This document shows, one piece after another, positions 62,201-64,000 of a stretch of DNA of 64,000 nucleotides. Source of the DNA: Siphonodentalium dalli (taxonomy: Eukaryota; Mollusca; Scaphopoda; Gadilida; Siphonodentaliidae); the NCBI GenBank assembly GCA_032622095.1, contig CP136064.1:249213827-249277826 (forward strand), read 5' to 3'. The position numbers were made by a program, and so were the translations under genes. Each line of letters begins with the position of its first letter. Position 1 is the first letter of the stretch. The notes beneath the pieces were generated by a model. The model was not told the DNA's origin. It worked only from the letters and a program-made list of their open reading frames with translations, and did not search any database.

Positions 62201-62208
62201 CCCTCAAC
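13805..62208 (-). CDS. NCKAP5: NCKAP5/NCKAP5L-like microtubule-associated protein, 11 exons, 5' partial
   Basis: Eleven exons join in frame to 4,341 nt, 1,446 residues plus stop: 62208-62087, 45128-45038, 37191-37102, 36568-36386, 35496-35374, 32210-32136, 29551-29453, 28224-26347, 22472-21318, 18320-18212, 14220-13805. The first exon opens with a 3' splice site, so the start codon lies beyond the window. Residues 1-203 are a coiled-coil head. Its end (YEKCLDEIANQVVQALLDQK then LREECSKLQKRVHDLEFQN, about 143-182) is the diagnostic head sequence of NCKAP5 and NCKAP5L. Residues 262-887 are Ser/Pro-rich and basic, with SKIP motifs at 575-578 and 601-604 and a TSIP at 411-414; SxIP motifs recruit EB1 to growing microtubule ends. 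A second short coiled coil follows in exon 9, and the C-terminus is Asp/Ser-rich. Vertebrate NCKAP5L (Cep169) tracks plus ends and stabilises microtubules at centrosomes; the same role here is inferred. Human NCKAP5L and NCKAP5 are roughly 1,330 and 1,900 residues. I may have missed exons in the 17-kb intron, though the phases agree without any. Confidence 0.9.
14744..16850. repeat. ~160-bp tandem array with AAGATGGC motifs
   Basis: Thirteen units, 152-193 bp apart, judged by AAGATGG at ~14760, 14953, 15113, 15278, 15430, 15585, 15747, 15901, 16068, 16230, 16385, 16550 and 16706. Each holds CCAAGATGGC(T/C)GC, TTTTGGCCGAA, CTCGTTCCCATCTACATGTC and GACCTGTAGCC. A three-unit block of 483 bp is repeated (15585-16067 against 16068-16550). 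The array lies in the last NCKAP5 intron. Confidence 0.9.
16850..17060. repeat. Element end with CACACGGACGACGGACG tail
   Basis: The array runs into GACGGACACACACGCACACA then AGCTCAAACTTACAAAAGTAAGTTGAGCT, a terminal hairpin. AGCTCAACTTAGG at 14642 may be the matching other end, so 14642-16930 may be one array-bearing DNA element. Flanks 14470-14540 and 16940-17040 share a CAAAATCGCAGxTxCACAGG motif. Confidence 0.55.
17095..17350. mobile_element. T2 MITE with two hairpins
   Basis: TTAACCCTTTCATGACTGG to CCCGTCATGAAAGGGTTAA. The second hairpin (17240-17309) has loop CTCCC TAT GGGAG and stem GCCAGTGCATTCT paired with AGAATGCACTGGC. Confidence 0.88.
17425..17763. mobile_element. Family G MITE, right hairpin missing
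   Basis: CAAGCCTGAGTTTAGTGTG and a complete left hairpin, then the middle, ending at CAGATGAGGCC. The copy at 23117-23446 is its mirror image and stops at the same point. Confidence 0.75.
18212..18320 (-). CDS. NCKAP5: NCKAP5 exon, penultimate
   Basis: 109 nt, enters in phase 0 and leaves one base, acceptor TTATTTACAG and donor GTATGT. It encodes KRGMLLDSMVDHDSMDSLAS then DVGLDQLICQRLIGRR. A hairpin element begins only 22 bp upstream of this exon. Confidence 0.83.
18343..18443. mobile_element. T4 MITE, left part with hairpin
   Basis: TTAACCCTTTACCCAACAG then the hairpin GCCAATGCATTCTCTTATAT...GCATTGGC (18371-18441). The right terminus is missing. It starts 22 bp upstream of an NCKAP5 exon, overlapping the likely branch-point area. 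Confidence 0.8.
18444..19320. other. Intron sequence, nothing recognised
   Basis: No exon-like open frame or terminal repeat was identified. Confidence 0.45.
19320..19505. repeat. GC-richer dispersed-repeat fragment
   Basis: A GC-rich island (GGGAGGTCCCACACCCCC, GAGGGGGTTTATAAACCCCC palindrome, ending CTGGATCCGCCACTGGG). The ending is the sort seen in mobile-element remnants of many animals. Family not identified. Confidence 0.4.
19556..20110. mobile_element. hAT-like element with 8-bp target duplication
   Basis: Flanked by GTCAACAA at 19548-19555 and 20111-20118. Ends are GGCTCAAAATAA and TTATTTTGAGCCCTGG. CAGGGCTCAAAAT-type ends are common in hAT elements. Only ~555 bp, with no transposase. 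Confidence 0.75.
20228..20669. mobile_element. Family G MITE with intact target duplication
   Basis: CTCATATC at 20220-20227 and 20670-20677. Ends CAAGTCTGGATATAGTGTG and CACACTAAATCCAGGCTTG, two hairpins. Confidence 0.85.
20678..20927. mobile_element. TTAA MITE with conserved hairpin, family T3
   Basis: TTAACCCTTTGAGTGCCAGG to CCCCTGGCACTCAAAGGGTTAA. The hairpin at 20731-20800 has stem GCCAATGCATTCTCTTATAT and loop CGACC xTx GGTCG. A second small hairpin GGCCGATGAGATCGGCC sits near the right end. Confidence 0.88.
20924..21283. mobile_element. T5 element sharing its TTAA with the T3 MITE
   Basis: TTAAAGACATATTATGGACT to TTTCACATCACTTTAA. Its first TTAA is the last TTAA of 20678-20927. Its right end is 35 bp from the donor of the NCKAP5 exon ending at 21318. 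Confidence 0.75.
21318..22472 (-). CDS. NCKAP5: NCKAP5 exon with second coiled coil
   Basis: 1,155 nt, 385 codons, phase 0, acceptor CTTTTTCAG and donor CTG|GTAAGA. The middle contains EFDALSRQLADLSKTVNNLN, a short coiled coil. Later there is a degenerate Asn/Gly/His repeat of about 11-14 residues starting with NGT(N/S) (for example NGTNNHGNHDVFPY and NGTSDHDVFPN), which I do not recognise from vertebrates. An acidic patch with DNLDWMNEY lies between them. Confidence 0.88.
22493..22619. mobile_element. T1 MITE, truncated by a family F element
   Basis: TTAACCTTTGCTATACTAAA with ACTCATTGATGAGTAG and part of the inner hairpin. It stops where the family F copy begins. Confidence 0.65.
22620..22794. 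mobile_element. Family F fold-back MITE, short loop
   Basis: TACAGTAATGCCCTAAGTAA to its complement. The inner ~40 bp of the arms are deleted, so the arms meet at GGCTTGTTGGCAACAAGCC. Confidence 0.85.
23117..23446. mobile_element. Family G MITE, left hairpin missing
   Basis: Begins CTCATCTGCTATGGGAGAC and ends with a complete hairpin (AGAATGAGGTACCCAGAG ... ACTGCATTCTGCAAATGAC). Confidence 0.72.
23838..24657. mobile_element. Inverted-repeat element with repeats of GGACCxTGGCTC at both ends
   Basis: Left GGCTGATACGGACCCTGGCT (23849) and right AGCCAGGGTCCGTATCAGCC (24632). Five or six ~20-bp GGACC...GGCTC units lie just inside each end, in opposite orientation. The centre (23950-24530) is AT-rich and without recognised coding sequence. 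Confidence 0.7.
24701..24957. mobile_element. T2 MITE with two hairpins
   Basis: TTAACCCTTTCATGACTGG to CTGTCATGAAACGGTTAA. Confidence 0.87.
25199..26338. mobile_element. T1 MITE split by a tandem-repeat insertion
   Basis: Left end TTAACTCTTTCTACACTAAA; right end GAATCCATTTAGTATAGAG then TTAA. The ~1.1-kb size is due to the 25390-26165 insertion. The right TTAA (26335-26338) begins 8 bp beyond the donor of the large NCKAP5 exon. Confidence 0.7.
25390..26165. repeat. ~170-bp tandem repeat, about four units, ending in a CCCCCGC hairpin
   Basis: Units share AAATAATAAACAAAGTCCAA, CCGGxCGGACCTGGxTTGCG and GAACTCATATACCAAA. The end GGACGGACGGACGGAACCC then ATCCCCCGCAAATTTTCAAT / GGCGGGGGATAATAA is a terminal hairpin of a kind I associate with repeats in molluscan and related genomes (from memory). 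Confidence 0.8.
26347..28224 (-). CDS. NCKAP5: NCKAP5 large central exon with SxIP motifs
   Basis: 1,878 nt, 626 codons, phase 0. The acceptor TCTATTTCAG directly precedes ATG; the donor is CAAG|GTGAGC. The product is Ser/Pro/Lys-rich and largely disordered in character. It carries SSKIPSPTSK and KSKIPVTKS (exon residues 313-322 and 339-347), SxIP motifs in basic Ser/Pro context. Other landmarks are a basic segment at ~100-190, an acidic YSDDDSDC (215-222), a Ser run at ~254-260, and GSKDDGYSTMSSDV (394-407), which resembles a conserved patch of the family. The donor is followed within 8 bp by the end of a TTAA element. Confidence 0.92.
28330..28546. mobile_element. T3 MITE, reversed
   Basis: TTAACCCTTTGAGTGCCC to CCTGGCACTCAAAGGGTTAA; hairpin at 28427-28497. 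It lies ~105 bp upstream of the large NCKAP5 exon. Confidence 0.87.
28872..28990. mobile_element. T3/T4 MITE fragment with the hairpin
   Basis: Only the hairpin (28910-28983) and the adjoining AAAATTGTTAGGCC remain; both termini are gone. Confidence 0.75.
29221..29437. mobile_element. Family F fold-back MITE
   Basis: TACAGTAATGCCCTAAATAA to TTTAGGGCAATACTATA, arms slightly diverged. It ends 16 bp from the NCKAP5 exon at 29453. Confidence 0.83.
29453..29551 (-). CDS. NCKAP5: NCKAP5 exon, 33 codons
   Basis: 99 nt, phase 0, acceptor TATTTTAG and donor GTAAGT. It encodes DMQDEGLLQAPQPKLEASLP then NSVESLPSVCSDY. A fold-back element ends 16 bp beyond the donor (29221-29437). Confidence 0.8.
29834..30216. 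mobile_element. T5 element
   Basis: TTAAAGACATATTATGGACT to TTTCACATCACTTTAA. The right TTAA is shared with the T4 MITE that follows. Confidence 0.75.
30213..30611. mobile_element. TTAA MITE with two opposed hairpins, family T4
   Basis: TTAACCCTTTACCCAACAG to TTGTTGGGTAAAGGGTTAA. It holds two copies of the T3-type hairpin (30242-30312 and 30390-30460) in opposite orientation, separated by an A/T-rich spacer. Confidence 0.87.
30612..31370. other. Intron sequence, nothing recognised
   Basis: No gene or terminal repeat seen. Confidence 0.5.
31371..31906. mobile_element. Inverted-repeat element, ~55-bp terminal repeats
   Basis: GCAGTCTCTTTGAAAAGCCG...CCTATATCGGATGTACGTCT at the left pairs with AGACGTACATCCGATATAGG...TTTTTGAAGAGACTGC at the right. 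A 149-codon open frame inside resembles nothing I know and is probably chance. Confidence 0.75.
32136..32210 (-). CDS. NCKAP5: NCKAP5 exon, 25 codons
   Basis: 75 nt, phase 0, acceptor TTTTTCACAG and donor GTAAGT. It encodes HHRQRNLKSDAN then ESSMSSLDDIPNG, with no coiled coil. The good splice sites and agreeing phase support it; its sequence alone is too short to be diagnostic. Confidence 0.78.
32287..32729. mobile_element. Family G MITE
   Basis: Ends AGGCTGCAAATAGTGTGTCT and ATTTGCAGCCTTG, two hairpins; the target duplication is no longer clear. Confidence 0.78.
32898..33392. mobile_element. T3 MITE, long form
   Basis: TTAACCCTTTCAGTGCCAAG to GGCACTGAAAGAGTTAA. The hairpin is at 32948-33018. 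The long form also carries TTACGTTTTTCATGGGCATC and an AGCATGCTTAAGCAT palindrome. Confidence 0.85.
33725..34471 (-). mobile_element. SINE/RTE-tail-like element, copy 1
   Basis: Bounded by ACTAGAAGGTGACCCGACTT and CAGACAGACAGATCTCCCAA then ATATATAATAGACTAG. On the - strand it begins with the CTGTCTGTGTGTGT run and contains CGATTTCGATGAAACTTGG. I have seen such elements in many invertebrates; the class is uncertain. Confidence 0.65.
34472..35264 (-). mobile_element. SINE/RTE-tail-like element, copy 2
   Basis: A second copy placed directly head to tail, nearly identical to the first from 34660 on. It has an additional ~45 bp near AAATGGTGGAAATCGGTCC. Confidence 0.65.
35374..35496 (-). CDS. NCKAP5: NCKAP5 exon, end of the coiled-coil head
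   Basis: 123 nt, phase 0, acceptor CTTTTTCAG directly before ATG. It encodes MLREECSKLQKRVHDLEFQN and RALNNIFQQR, then a non-conserved tail YCTAFDSSLLK. That tail and the donor after it are the monomer of the minisatellite that fills the next intron. Confidence 0.92.
35735..35865. repeat. 26-bp tandem repeat, five to six copies
   Basis: Units of GAGATAAACATGGGTGATAA plus GGGTGT, one unit lacking two bases. It lies 240 bp upstream of the NCKAP5 exon at 35374-35496. Confidence 0.88.
36386..36568 (-). CDS. NCKAP5: NCKAP5 exon with the family signature of the coiled-coil head
   Basis: 183 nt, phase 0 at both ends, acceptor TATTTTAG and donor GTAACA. It encodes 61 residues including LLLERLKMLEAENSSLVLEN and YEKCLDEIANQVVQALLDQK. 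This second stretch is the strongest single match to vertebrate NCKAP5 and NCKAP5L in the window. Confidence 0.93.
36818..36990. mobile_element. T2 MITE, left end missing
   Basis: Half of the first hairpin (CTCGCATATATAAGAGAATG), the AAGGTAAATATTG spacer, the full second hairpin (36879-36949) and GAAGCTCTAGTCATGAAA; no terminal TTAA. Confidence 0.78.
37102..37191 (-). CDS. NCKAP5: NCKAP5 exon, coiled coil
   Basis: 90 nt, phase 0 at both ends, acceptor TATTCCAG and donor GTAATG. It encodes 30 residues, GTLQKYGTHIGSLEREN through KKLECQ, a leucine-rich heptad stretch. Confidence 0.85.
37505..41013. repeat. 45-bp satellite array, ~75-80 units
   Basis: The unit is ACTTAGGGAGCAACGTACAT followed by TCACTAAGCATCTACACGTA and CATCT (45 bp). 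Ten units lack CATCTACTTA and are 35 bp. The 45-bp length keeps several frames open on both strands, giving spurious repeat proteins such as LGSNVHSLSIYTYIY. Variant units recur with periods of 180 and 350 bp. The array lies within the intron between the exons at 37102 and 45038. Confidence 0.95.
37707..37763. mobile_element. T4 fragment inside the satellite
   Basis: TTAACCCTTTACCCAACAG to TCTTATATATGCGA, that is one terminus and one hairpin arm. The satellite unit resumes at the next base (CTAAGC). Confidence 0.8.
41119..41188. mobile_element. Family G fragment, one end
   Basis: GTAGCATCACTAAATTCACC through CATTCTGCAAATGACAGGCA; only one arm of the terminal hairpin remains. Confidence 0.75.
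41189..41590 (+). mobile_element. tRNA-derived SINE
   Basis: The head GTAGCCGAGAGGTAGCG resembles an A box, and GGGGATCGCAACCTGG about 40 bp later resembles a degenerate B box. The body has GTGTGTGCACGTTAAAGAAC, a motif I associate with molluscan SINEs. The 3' end is ill defined. Confidence 0.6.
41588..42062. repeat. 75-bp direct repeats flanking a 330-bp segment
   Basis: TTTGCACTAACTAATGCC...TTTATTGCTGTTTTCTTG at 41588-41662 recurs at 41990-42062 with few changes. This may be a local duplication or a very long target duplication. Confidence 0.7.
42306..42503. mobile_element. T1 MITE
   Basis: TTAACTCTTTCTATACTAAA to a decayed end AGCATATAAATGGTTAA. Confidence 0.75.
42550..43048. mobile_element. 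T3 MITE, long form, reversed
   Basis: TTAACCCTCTCAGTGCCAGG to CCTGGCACTGAAAGGGTTAA; hairpin at 42928-42998. Confidence 0.87.
43096..43517. mobile_element. Family G MITE
   Basis: AAGTCTGGATTTAGTATGTC to CACTAAATCCAAGCTTG. The right hairpin has a shortened loop. Confidence 0.75.
43736..43937. mobile_element. Family F fold-back MITE
   Basis: AAGTAATGCCCTAATTAATC to ATTCGGGCATTACTGTA, inner arm ends slightly trimmed. Confidence 0.83.
43938..45037. other. Intron sequence, one local inverted pair
   Basis: AGGCGTCTGTCTGGAAATGC...ATTGATTTTATTTA (44024-44060) is roughly matched in reverse by 44225-44290. Otherwise nothing recognised up to the exon at 45038. Confidence 0.5.
45038..45128 (-). CDS. 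NCKAP5: NCKAP5 exon, coiled coil
   Basis: 91 nt after TTTCCAG, ending before the donor GTGGGT. It encodes TEQSVRTMMQHKIRIEQLQH and on to STYE. The 5' part of this exon with its acceptor is duplicated about 58 bp upstream (see 45164-45222). Confidence 0.82.
45164..45222 (-). repeat. Tandem duplicate of an NCKAP5 exon start and acceptor
   Basis: About 58 bp (GTCTGGACGGACTGCTCCG onward) repeat 45106-45163 with few changes. The copied segment holds the first ~22 bases of exon 45128-45038 and its CCAG acceptor, so the intron has two candidate 3' splice sites. Using the upstream one would add 58 nt, which breaks the frame. Confidence 0.75.
45241..45499. mobile_element. T1 MITE
   Basis: TTAACCTTTCTATACTAAAT to TTTAGTATAGTATTAGAAAG; inner hairpin GAAATGTTCAGATAATA...TATTATCTGAACATTTC. 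Confidence 0.78.
45585..45830. repeat. ~19-bp minisatellite, about 12-13 units
   Basis: Variants of CACAGCATATCCCACGGGA, strongly strand-asymmetric (C-rich on +). Confidence 0.88.
45903..45995. mobile_element. Family G solo terminal hairpin
   Basis: CAGAATGAGGTCCCCAGAG...CTCTGGTGATCTCATTTTG without the rest of the element. Confidence 0.75.
45996..47402. other. Intron sequence, nothing recognised
   Basis: No exon-like frame with splice sites and no repeat structure seen in this 1.4 kb. Confidence 0.5.
47403..47570. mobile_element. Fold-back element, ~75-bp arms
   Basis: GGGGATAACGGTGTGGTGTT...CAGGGCGAATATACTGTGGC folds onto GCCACAGTATATTCGCCCTG...AACACCACACTGTTATCCCC, with a GACGGCGGA loop. 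A single diverged arm recurs at 48002-48060. Confidence 0.85.
48061..48789. other. Intron sequence, nothing recognised
   Basis: GAGCATATCGCTAGGGCGTG at 48504 begins a segment with repeat-like style, but I found no second copy in the window. Confidence 0.45.
48790..49046. mobile_element. T1 MITE
   Basis: GACCCTTTCTATACTAAATG to TATTTAGTATAGAAAGGTTTTAA. The left TTAA is mutated. The inner hairpin is clear. Confidence 0.78.
49636..49814. mobile_element. Family F fold-back MITE, left arm deleted in part
   Basis: TACAGTAATGCTCTATGGAA to AATTAGAGCATTACTGTA. The left arm lacks ~40 bp present in the right arm. Confidence 0.82.
49971..50232. mobile_element. T2 MITE with two hairpins
   Basis: TTAACCCTTCCATGACTGG to TGTCATGAAAGGGTTAA; both hairpins slightly decayed. 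Confidence 0.85.
50317..51562. mobile_element. hAT-like element with 8-bp target duplication
   Basis: AGTCTATA at 50309-50316 and 51563-51570. Ends TTAGAGTTTAATATATGCCT and GGGATTAAACCCTA. The subterminal regions share GGAACCGGGAATG and CATTCCCGGG motifs. 1.25 kb, with no recognisable transposase. Confidence 0.72.
51628..51662. repeat. Perfect short palindrome
   Basis: AGGTGTTATTAGTTA and its complement meet at GTTAGTAAC, arms of ~15 bp. Isolated; function unknown. The rest of 51571-52140 shows nothing else. Confidence 0.8.
52145..52803 (+). mobile_element. Two adjacent SINE/RTE-tail-like elements
   Basis: Both end in the same signature: AATAGCCCGGACAACGTCGG...GGCTAGT at ~52490-52525 and AATAGCCCGGACGAAGTCAG...AGCTAGTAT at ~52772-52806. 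This is the complement of the start of 33725-34471. A duplicated GATCTCGGAAACGGGTGGAG lies in the first copy. Confidence 0.65.
52807..53724. other. Intron sequence, nothing recognised
   Basis: No coding exon or repeat seen. Confidence 0.5.
53733..53955. mobile_element. Family G MITE, short form with target duplication
   Basis: TTTGCCAA at 53725-53732 and 53956-53963. Ends CAAGCCTTGAAATAGTGTG and its complement. The two hairpins are almost back to back with no unique middle. Confidence 0.85.
54059..54497. mobile_element. TTAA-bounded dispersed element, family T8
   Basis: TTAAAGGTACTCAATCCGAT to GGATTATGCATCTTTAA. An inverted, diverged copy is at 60161-60593. Open frames inside are not shared by the copies. 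Confidence 0.7.
54498..55182. other. AT-rich intron sequence
   Basis: Very AT-rich, nothing recognised. Confidence 0.5.
55183..55440. mobile_element. T2 MITE, left TTAA lost
   Basis: CCTTCCATGACAGGAGCTTC to ATCATGAAAGGGTTAA; two hairpins with mutations. Confidence 0.82.
55441..55986. other. Intron sequence, nothing recognised
   Basis: No coding exon, tandem repeat or terminal repeat found. Confidence 0.45.
55995..56252. mobile_element. Family G MITE, short form with target duplication
   Basis: GTTCCGAA at 55987-55994 and 56253-56260. The end is CATGCCTTGAAATAGGGTG, hairpins with GATGCTA loops. Confidence 0.82.
56479..56770. mobile_element. T5 element, truncated
   Basis: TATAGACATATTATGCACTT to ACTACTTTGAGCATTATTGT. 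The right third is missing. Confidence 0.68.
57020..57491. mobile_element. T3 MITE, long form
   Basis: TTAACCCTTTCAGTGCCAGG to CCCCTGGCACTGAAAGGGTTAA; hairpin at 57070-57140. Confidence 0.88.
57492..58096. other. Intron sequence, nothing recognised
   Basis: No feature seen. Confidence 0.45.
58097..58366. mobile_element. T1 MITE
   Basis: TTAACCTATTTTTTCACTAA to TTTAGTATAGAAAGGGTTAA with both hairpins. Confidence 0.82.
58367..59354. other. Intron sequence, nothing recognised
   Basis: No exon or repeat identified. Confidence 0.5.
59363..59812. mobile_element. Family G MITE, best-preserved full-length copy
   Basis: 8-bp duplication GTCAGATC at 59355-59362 and 59813-59820. Ends CAAGCCTGCAAATACCGTG and CGCTATTTGCAGGCTTG. 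Two terminal hairpins and a ~210-bp middle. Confidence 0.88.
59828..60164. mobile_element. TTAA-bounded MITE, family T7
   Basis: TTAACCTCTTCGCTGCTATG to TTTAGCAGCGAAGAGGTTAA; subterminal CCGTAACTATTACGG palindrome. Only one copy in the window. Confidence 0.78.
60161..60593. mobile_element. T8 element, reversed
   Basis: TTAAAGATGCATAATCCGAT to TTGAGTACCTTTAA. Its first TTAA is the last TTAA of the T7 element. Confidence 0.7.
60655..61973. mobile_element. Family H element with a T3 insertion
   Basis: GGGACCAGCCTAGAGG to CTCTAGGGTGGTCCCT. The T3 MITE 61356-61847 lies inside. TAGGGAGAAG and CTTCTCCCTA arms flank both ends. Confidence 0.68.
61356..61847. mobile_element. T3 MITE, long form
   Basis: TTAACCCTTTGAGTGCCAGG to CCCCTGGCACTCAAAGGGTTAA; hairpin at 61407-61477. 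Confidence 0.88.
62087..62208 (-). CDS. NCKAP5: NCKAP5 exon (first in window), coiled coil
   Basis: 122 nt between AG at 62210-62209 and the donor GTGAGT at 62086. It encodes 40 residues beginning VEGLERERMLRIQAEEKW, charged and heptad-like, and leaves two bases (GA) that pair with the first base of the next exon to make Asp. No start codon; earlier exons lie beyond 64 kb. Confidence 0.8.
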
Positions 62209-62375
62209 CTATAAATAACAAAGTTGTAAGTCAGTTGAAAGACTAACAATCGGTCGTTATAGACCACATACTAGTACACGCTGAAATCTAAAGATTCATA
62301 TGCAAATCTCTATTTAAAATTGATCAGTTGACACCAAGTATGCATCTCCCTACCGTGTGTATACAATGGCATTAC

Positions 62376-62432
62376 CCATGTATATATTACCCATGTATAT
62401 ATTTCCCATGTATATATTTCCCATGTTATTCA
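62376..62432. repeat. 17-bp tandem repeat, three to four units
   Basis: Units of TTACCCATGTATATATT, later TTTCCCATGTATATATT. Confidence 0.85.
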
Positions 62433-62515
62433 ACATCTAAGAAATTATGGAATCTATAGATTACCTGTATTTTTTACATCCACACCCCCCCCCCCAATAA
62501 AACATACATGCAATA

Positions 62516-62660
62516 TACAGTAATGCCCGAAGTATATGACCCTTTAACCACAGCAGAATCATGGGAAACTTTTTAGGATTTAGTTGGAATTATGGCTTGT
62601 TGCCTTCCCATAATTCTGCTGTGGTTTTAATAGGGGTCAATTATTTAGGACATTACTGTA
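62516..62660. mobile_element. Family F fold-back MITE, decayed
   Basis: TACAGTAATGCCCGAAGTAT to TTTAGGACATTACTGTA with much of the arms deleted. Confidence 0.72.
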
Positions 62661-62830
62661 TGTGAGTTGTCTAGTTTTCATCCTCACACCCCCTTCTGTG
62701 CATGCAGTGGGACTCCCAAAGAATATATTATTGCACCCCTTGAGCATGCCCCAGTATACATTTTCACTTCCTTTGAGCATGCAATATGAGTCTCAGAGTC
62801 CACATCATAAAACCTAATGCCCCCTTGTAC

Positions 62831-63725
62831 AGGAATCAACCTAGAGGTATCAAATTGAGAGAAATAACTTCTCCCTGTATTGATTATAAGAGAGAAGTGG
62901 ACTGTTATCAGGGAGAAGTAACAATTGCTGAAGTTTAACTTACATCCCCAACATCAACCTTCTATGATCCAATTAGTATTATTATCCATCCCTTAATTAA
63001 CACTTTTTTCTCATTGGGCAAAAGCCGTCACATGATAATCTGGGAAAAAGCCATATTGGTATCCCGACTGGACTCGATTGAGTCCAATATGACCTTTTTA
63101 ATGGGACTCACGAGGTAACTCTATTGTCAAATGAATTGGTGAAATTGTGATGCGCGTCGCAATACTCTGGTGGATTCAAATTAGCAGACGTTTCACTTCC
63201 GCATTGAGTTTTTTATTTTCACTTCCATGTTTACTGTTCCAAATCATGCTTTCTGATGATCAAATACAGGCTTTTATAGAGAATCAAGCACCAACAAATA
63301 CCAAAAATAACAACAAGTTTCAGTTTATTCCCAAAATTTGGATAAATATACAGATGGATAATAAAAATGTCATTCTACAATGTTGTGTACAGTTATGTGT
63401 TTCACGTGTACTCATCCAGGTGGTGGAGAAAAGTCATATTGGACTCGACACTGTGTGTCTCGGCCAATATGACTTTTCACCACAACCTGCACTCGCAAAA
63501 GAAAAAGACAAGCAGCACACAACATTGTATAATAACTTTATATTATACAACACAAGAGGTCATTTATTAAAACCAATATAACAAGTAAGAACCCCATTAT
63601 AATCAGTCAACATATTTTAAATATACTGTTGTATATTGGAATGTGAGAGAGAAATTGCTTCCCTCCAGGACAAAAATAGGGAGAAGATATGTCTCCCAAG
63701 TCACACTCTAGGCTGGTTGGTCCCT
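62831..63725. mobile_element. Family H element with a family I insertion
   Basis: AGGAATCAACCTAGAGG to CTCTAGGCTGGTTGGTCCCT. The H interior is interrupted after GATCCAATTAGTATTA by about 62985-63580. Confidence 0.62.
62985..63580. mobile_element. Family I element, nested copy
   Basis: Matches 10746-11310. A longer open frame is kept here (63147-63581). From Met at 63246 it reads MLSDDQIQAFIENQAPTNTK, recalling the N-terminus of Crypton/tyrosine-recombinase-type proteins, but no catalytic domain follows. The palindrome seen in the other copy is shorter here (around GAAAAGTCATATTGG). Confidence 0.5.
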
Positions 63726-64000
63726 GCCCTGCATGTTTATATTACACAACCTAACACCCCCTTGTGGTCAAAATGGGATGAACTATTAAAGGGAGGTGAG
63801 GAACCTGAACCTTGGTCATGACGTGTTGTTGATGGATATGTCAAACTATGACAAATTGGGGGCGGACGAGACAAATGGGGTGCAAAATTTGACAGCAATC
63901 AAACCTATAATCATATATAATCGGAGAAATGTACCAGTCAAAGGCGAGGACGTACTGATCAGAAATTCTCTCTGCGTGAAAATAATCACCTAAATTACAC
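63726..64000. other. Window edge, nothing recognised
   Basis: No NCKAP5 exon could be found between 62209 and 64000. Confidence 0.4.

Noticed and set aside
63147-63581. 144-codon frame as a real gene
   Set aside because: The other copy of the same element has this frame broken, and the frame reads into the element's palindromic end.

Overview
This is an AT-rich, intron-bearing, repeat-dense animal nuclear sequence. I see no bacterial operons, Shine-Dalgarno sites or phage genes. Long introns, GT..AG exons, a metazoan NCKAP5-type gene, an expanded-type FkbM methyltransferase and a tRNA-derived SINE point to a marine invertebrate. A lophotrochozoan such as a mollusc is my best guess, but this is inference and not proven by the sequence.

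Layout. At 2.3-3.3 kb on the + strand lies an intronless gene for a membrane-anchored FkbM-type methyltransferase. From 62.2 kb down to 13.8 kb on the - strand runs one large gene, the invertebrate counterpart of Nck-associated protein 5 (NCKAP5/NCKAP5L, the latter also called Cep169). I could place eleven exons whose splice phases all agree. Joined, they give 1,446 residues ending in a stop codon; the 5' end lies beyond the right edge of the window. The protein has an N-terminal coiled-coil head, a long Ser/Pro-rich basic region with two SKIP (SxIP) EB1-binding motifs, a second short coiled coil and an acidic tail.

Almost everything else is repeats, mostly inside the introns of that gene. 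(1) At least eight families of non-autonomous elements are bounded by TTAA, most with CCCTTT-like termini as in piggyBac-type MITEs. Three of these families carry essentially the same ~70-bp near-perfect hairpin although their termini differ. (2) One family with 8-bp target duplications (hAT-like) has a strong hairpin at each end. (3) One family of TA-bounded fold-back elements is almost entirely two long arms. (4) Several other inverted-repeat elements occur, some nested. (5) Tandem arrays: a 3.5-kb array of 45-bp units (37.5-41.0 kb), a 2.1-kb array of ~160-bp units carrying AAGATGGC motifs (14.7-16.9 kb), and a minisatellite at 32.8-35.4 kb whose units are copies of the end of an NCKAP5 exon plus its splice donor.

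The two genes have no evident functional link. The most unusual items are the hairpin module shared between different TTAA families, the splice-donor minisatellite, and element ends lying within 8-35 bp of NCKAP5 splice sites.
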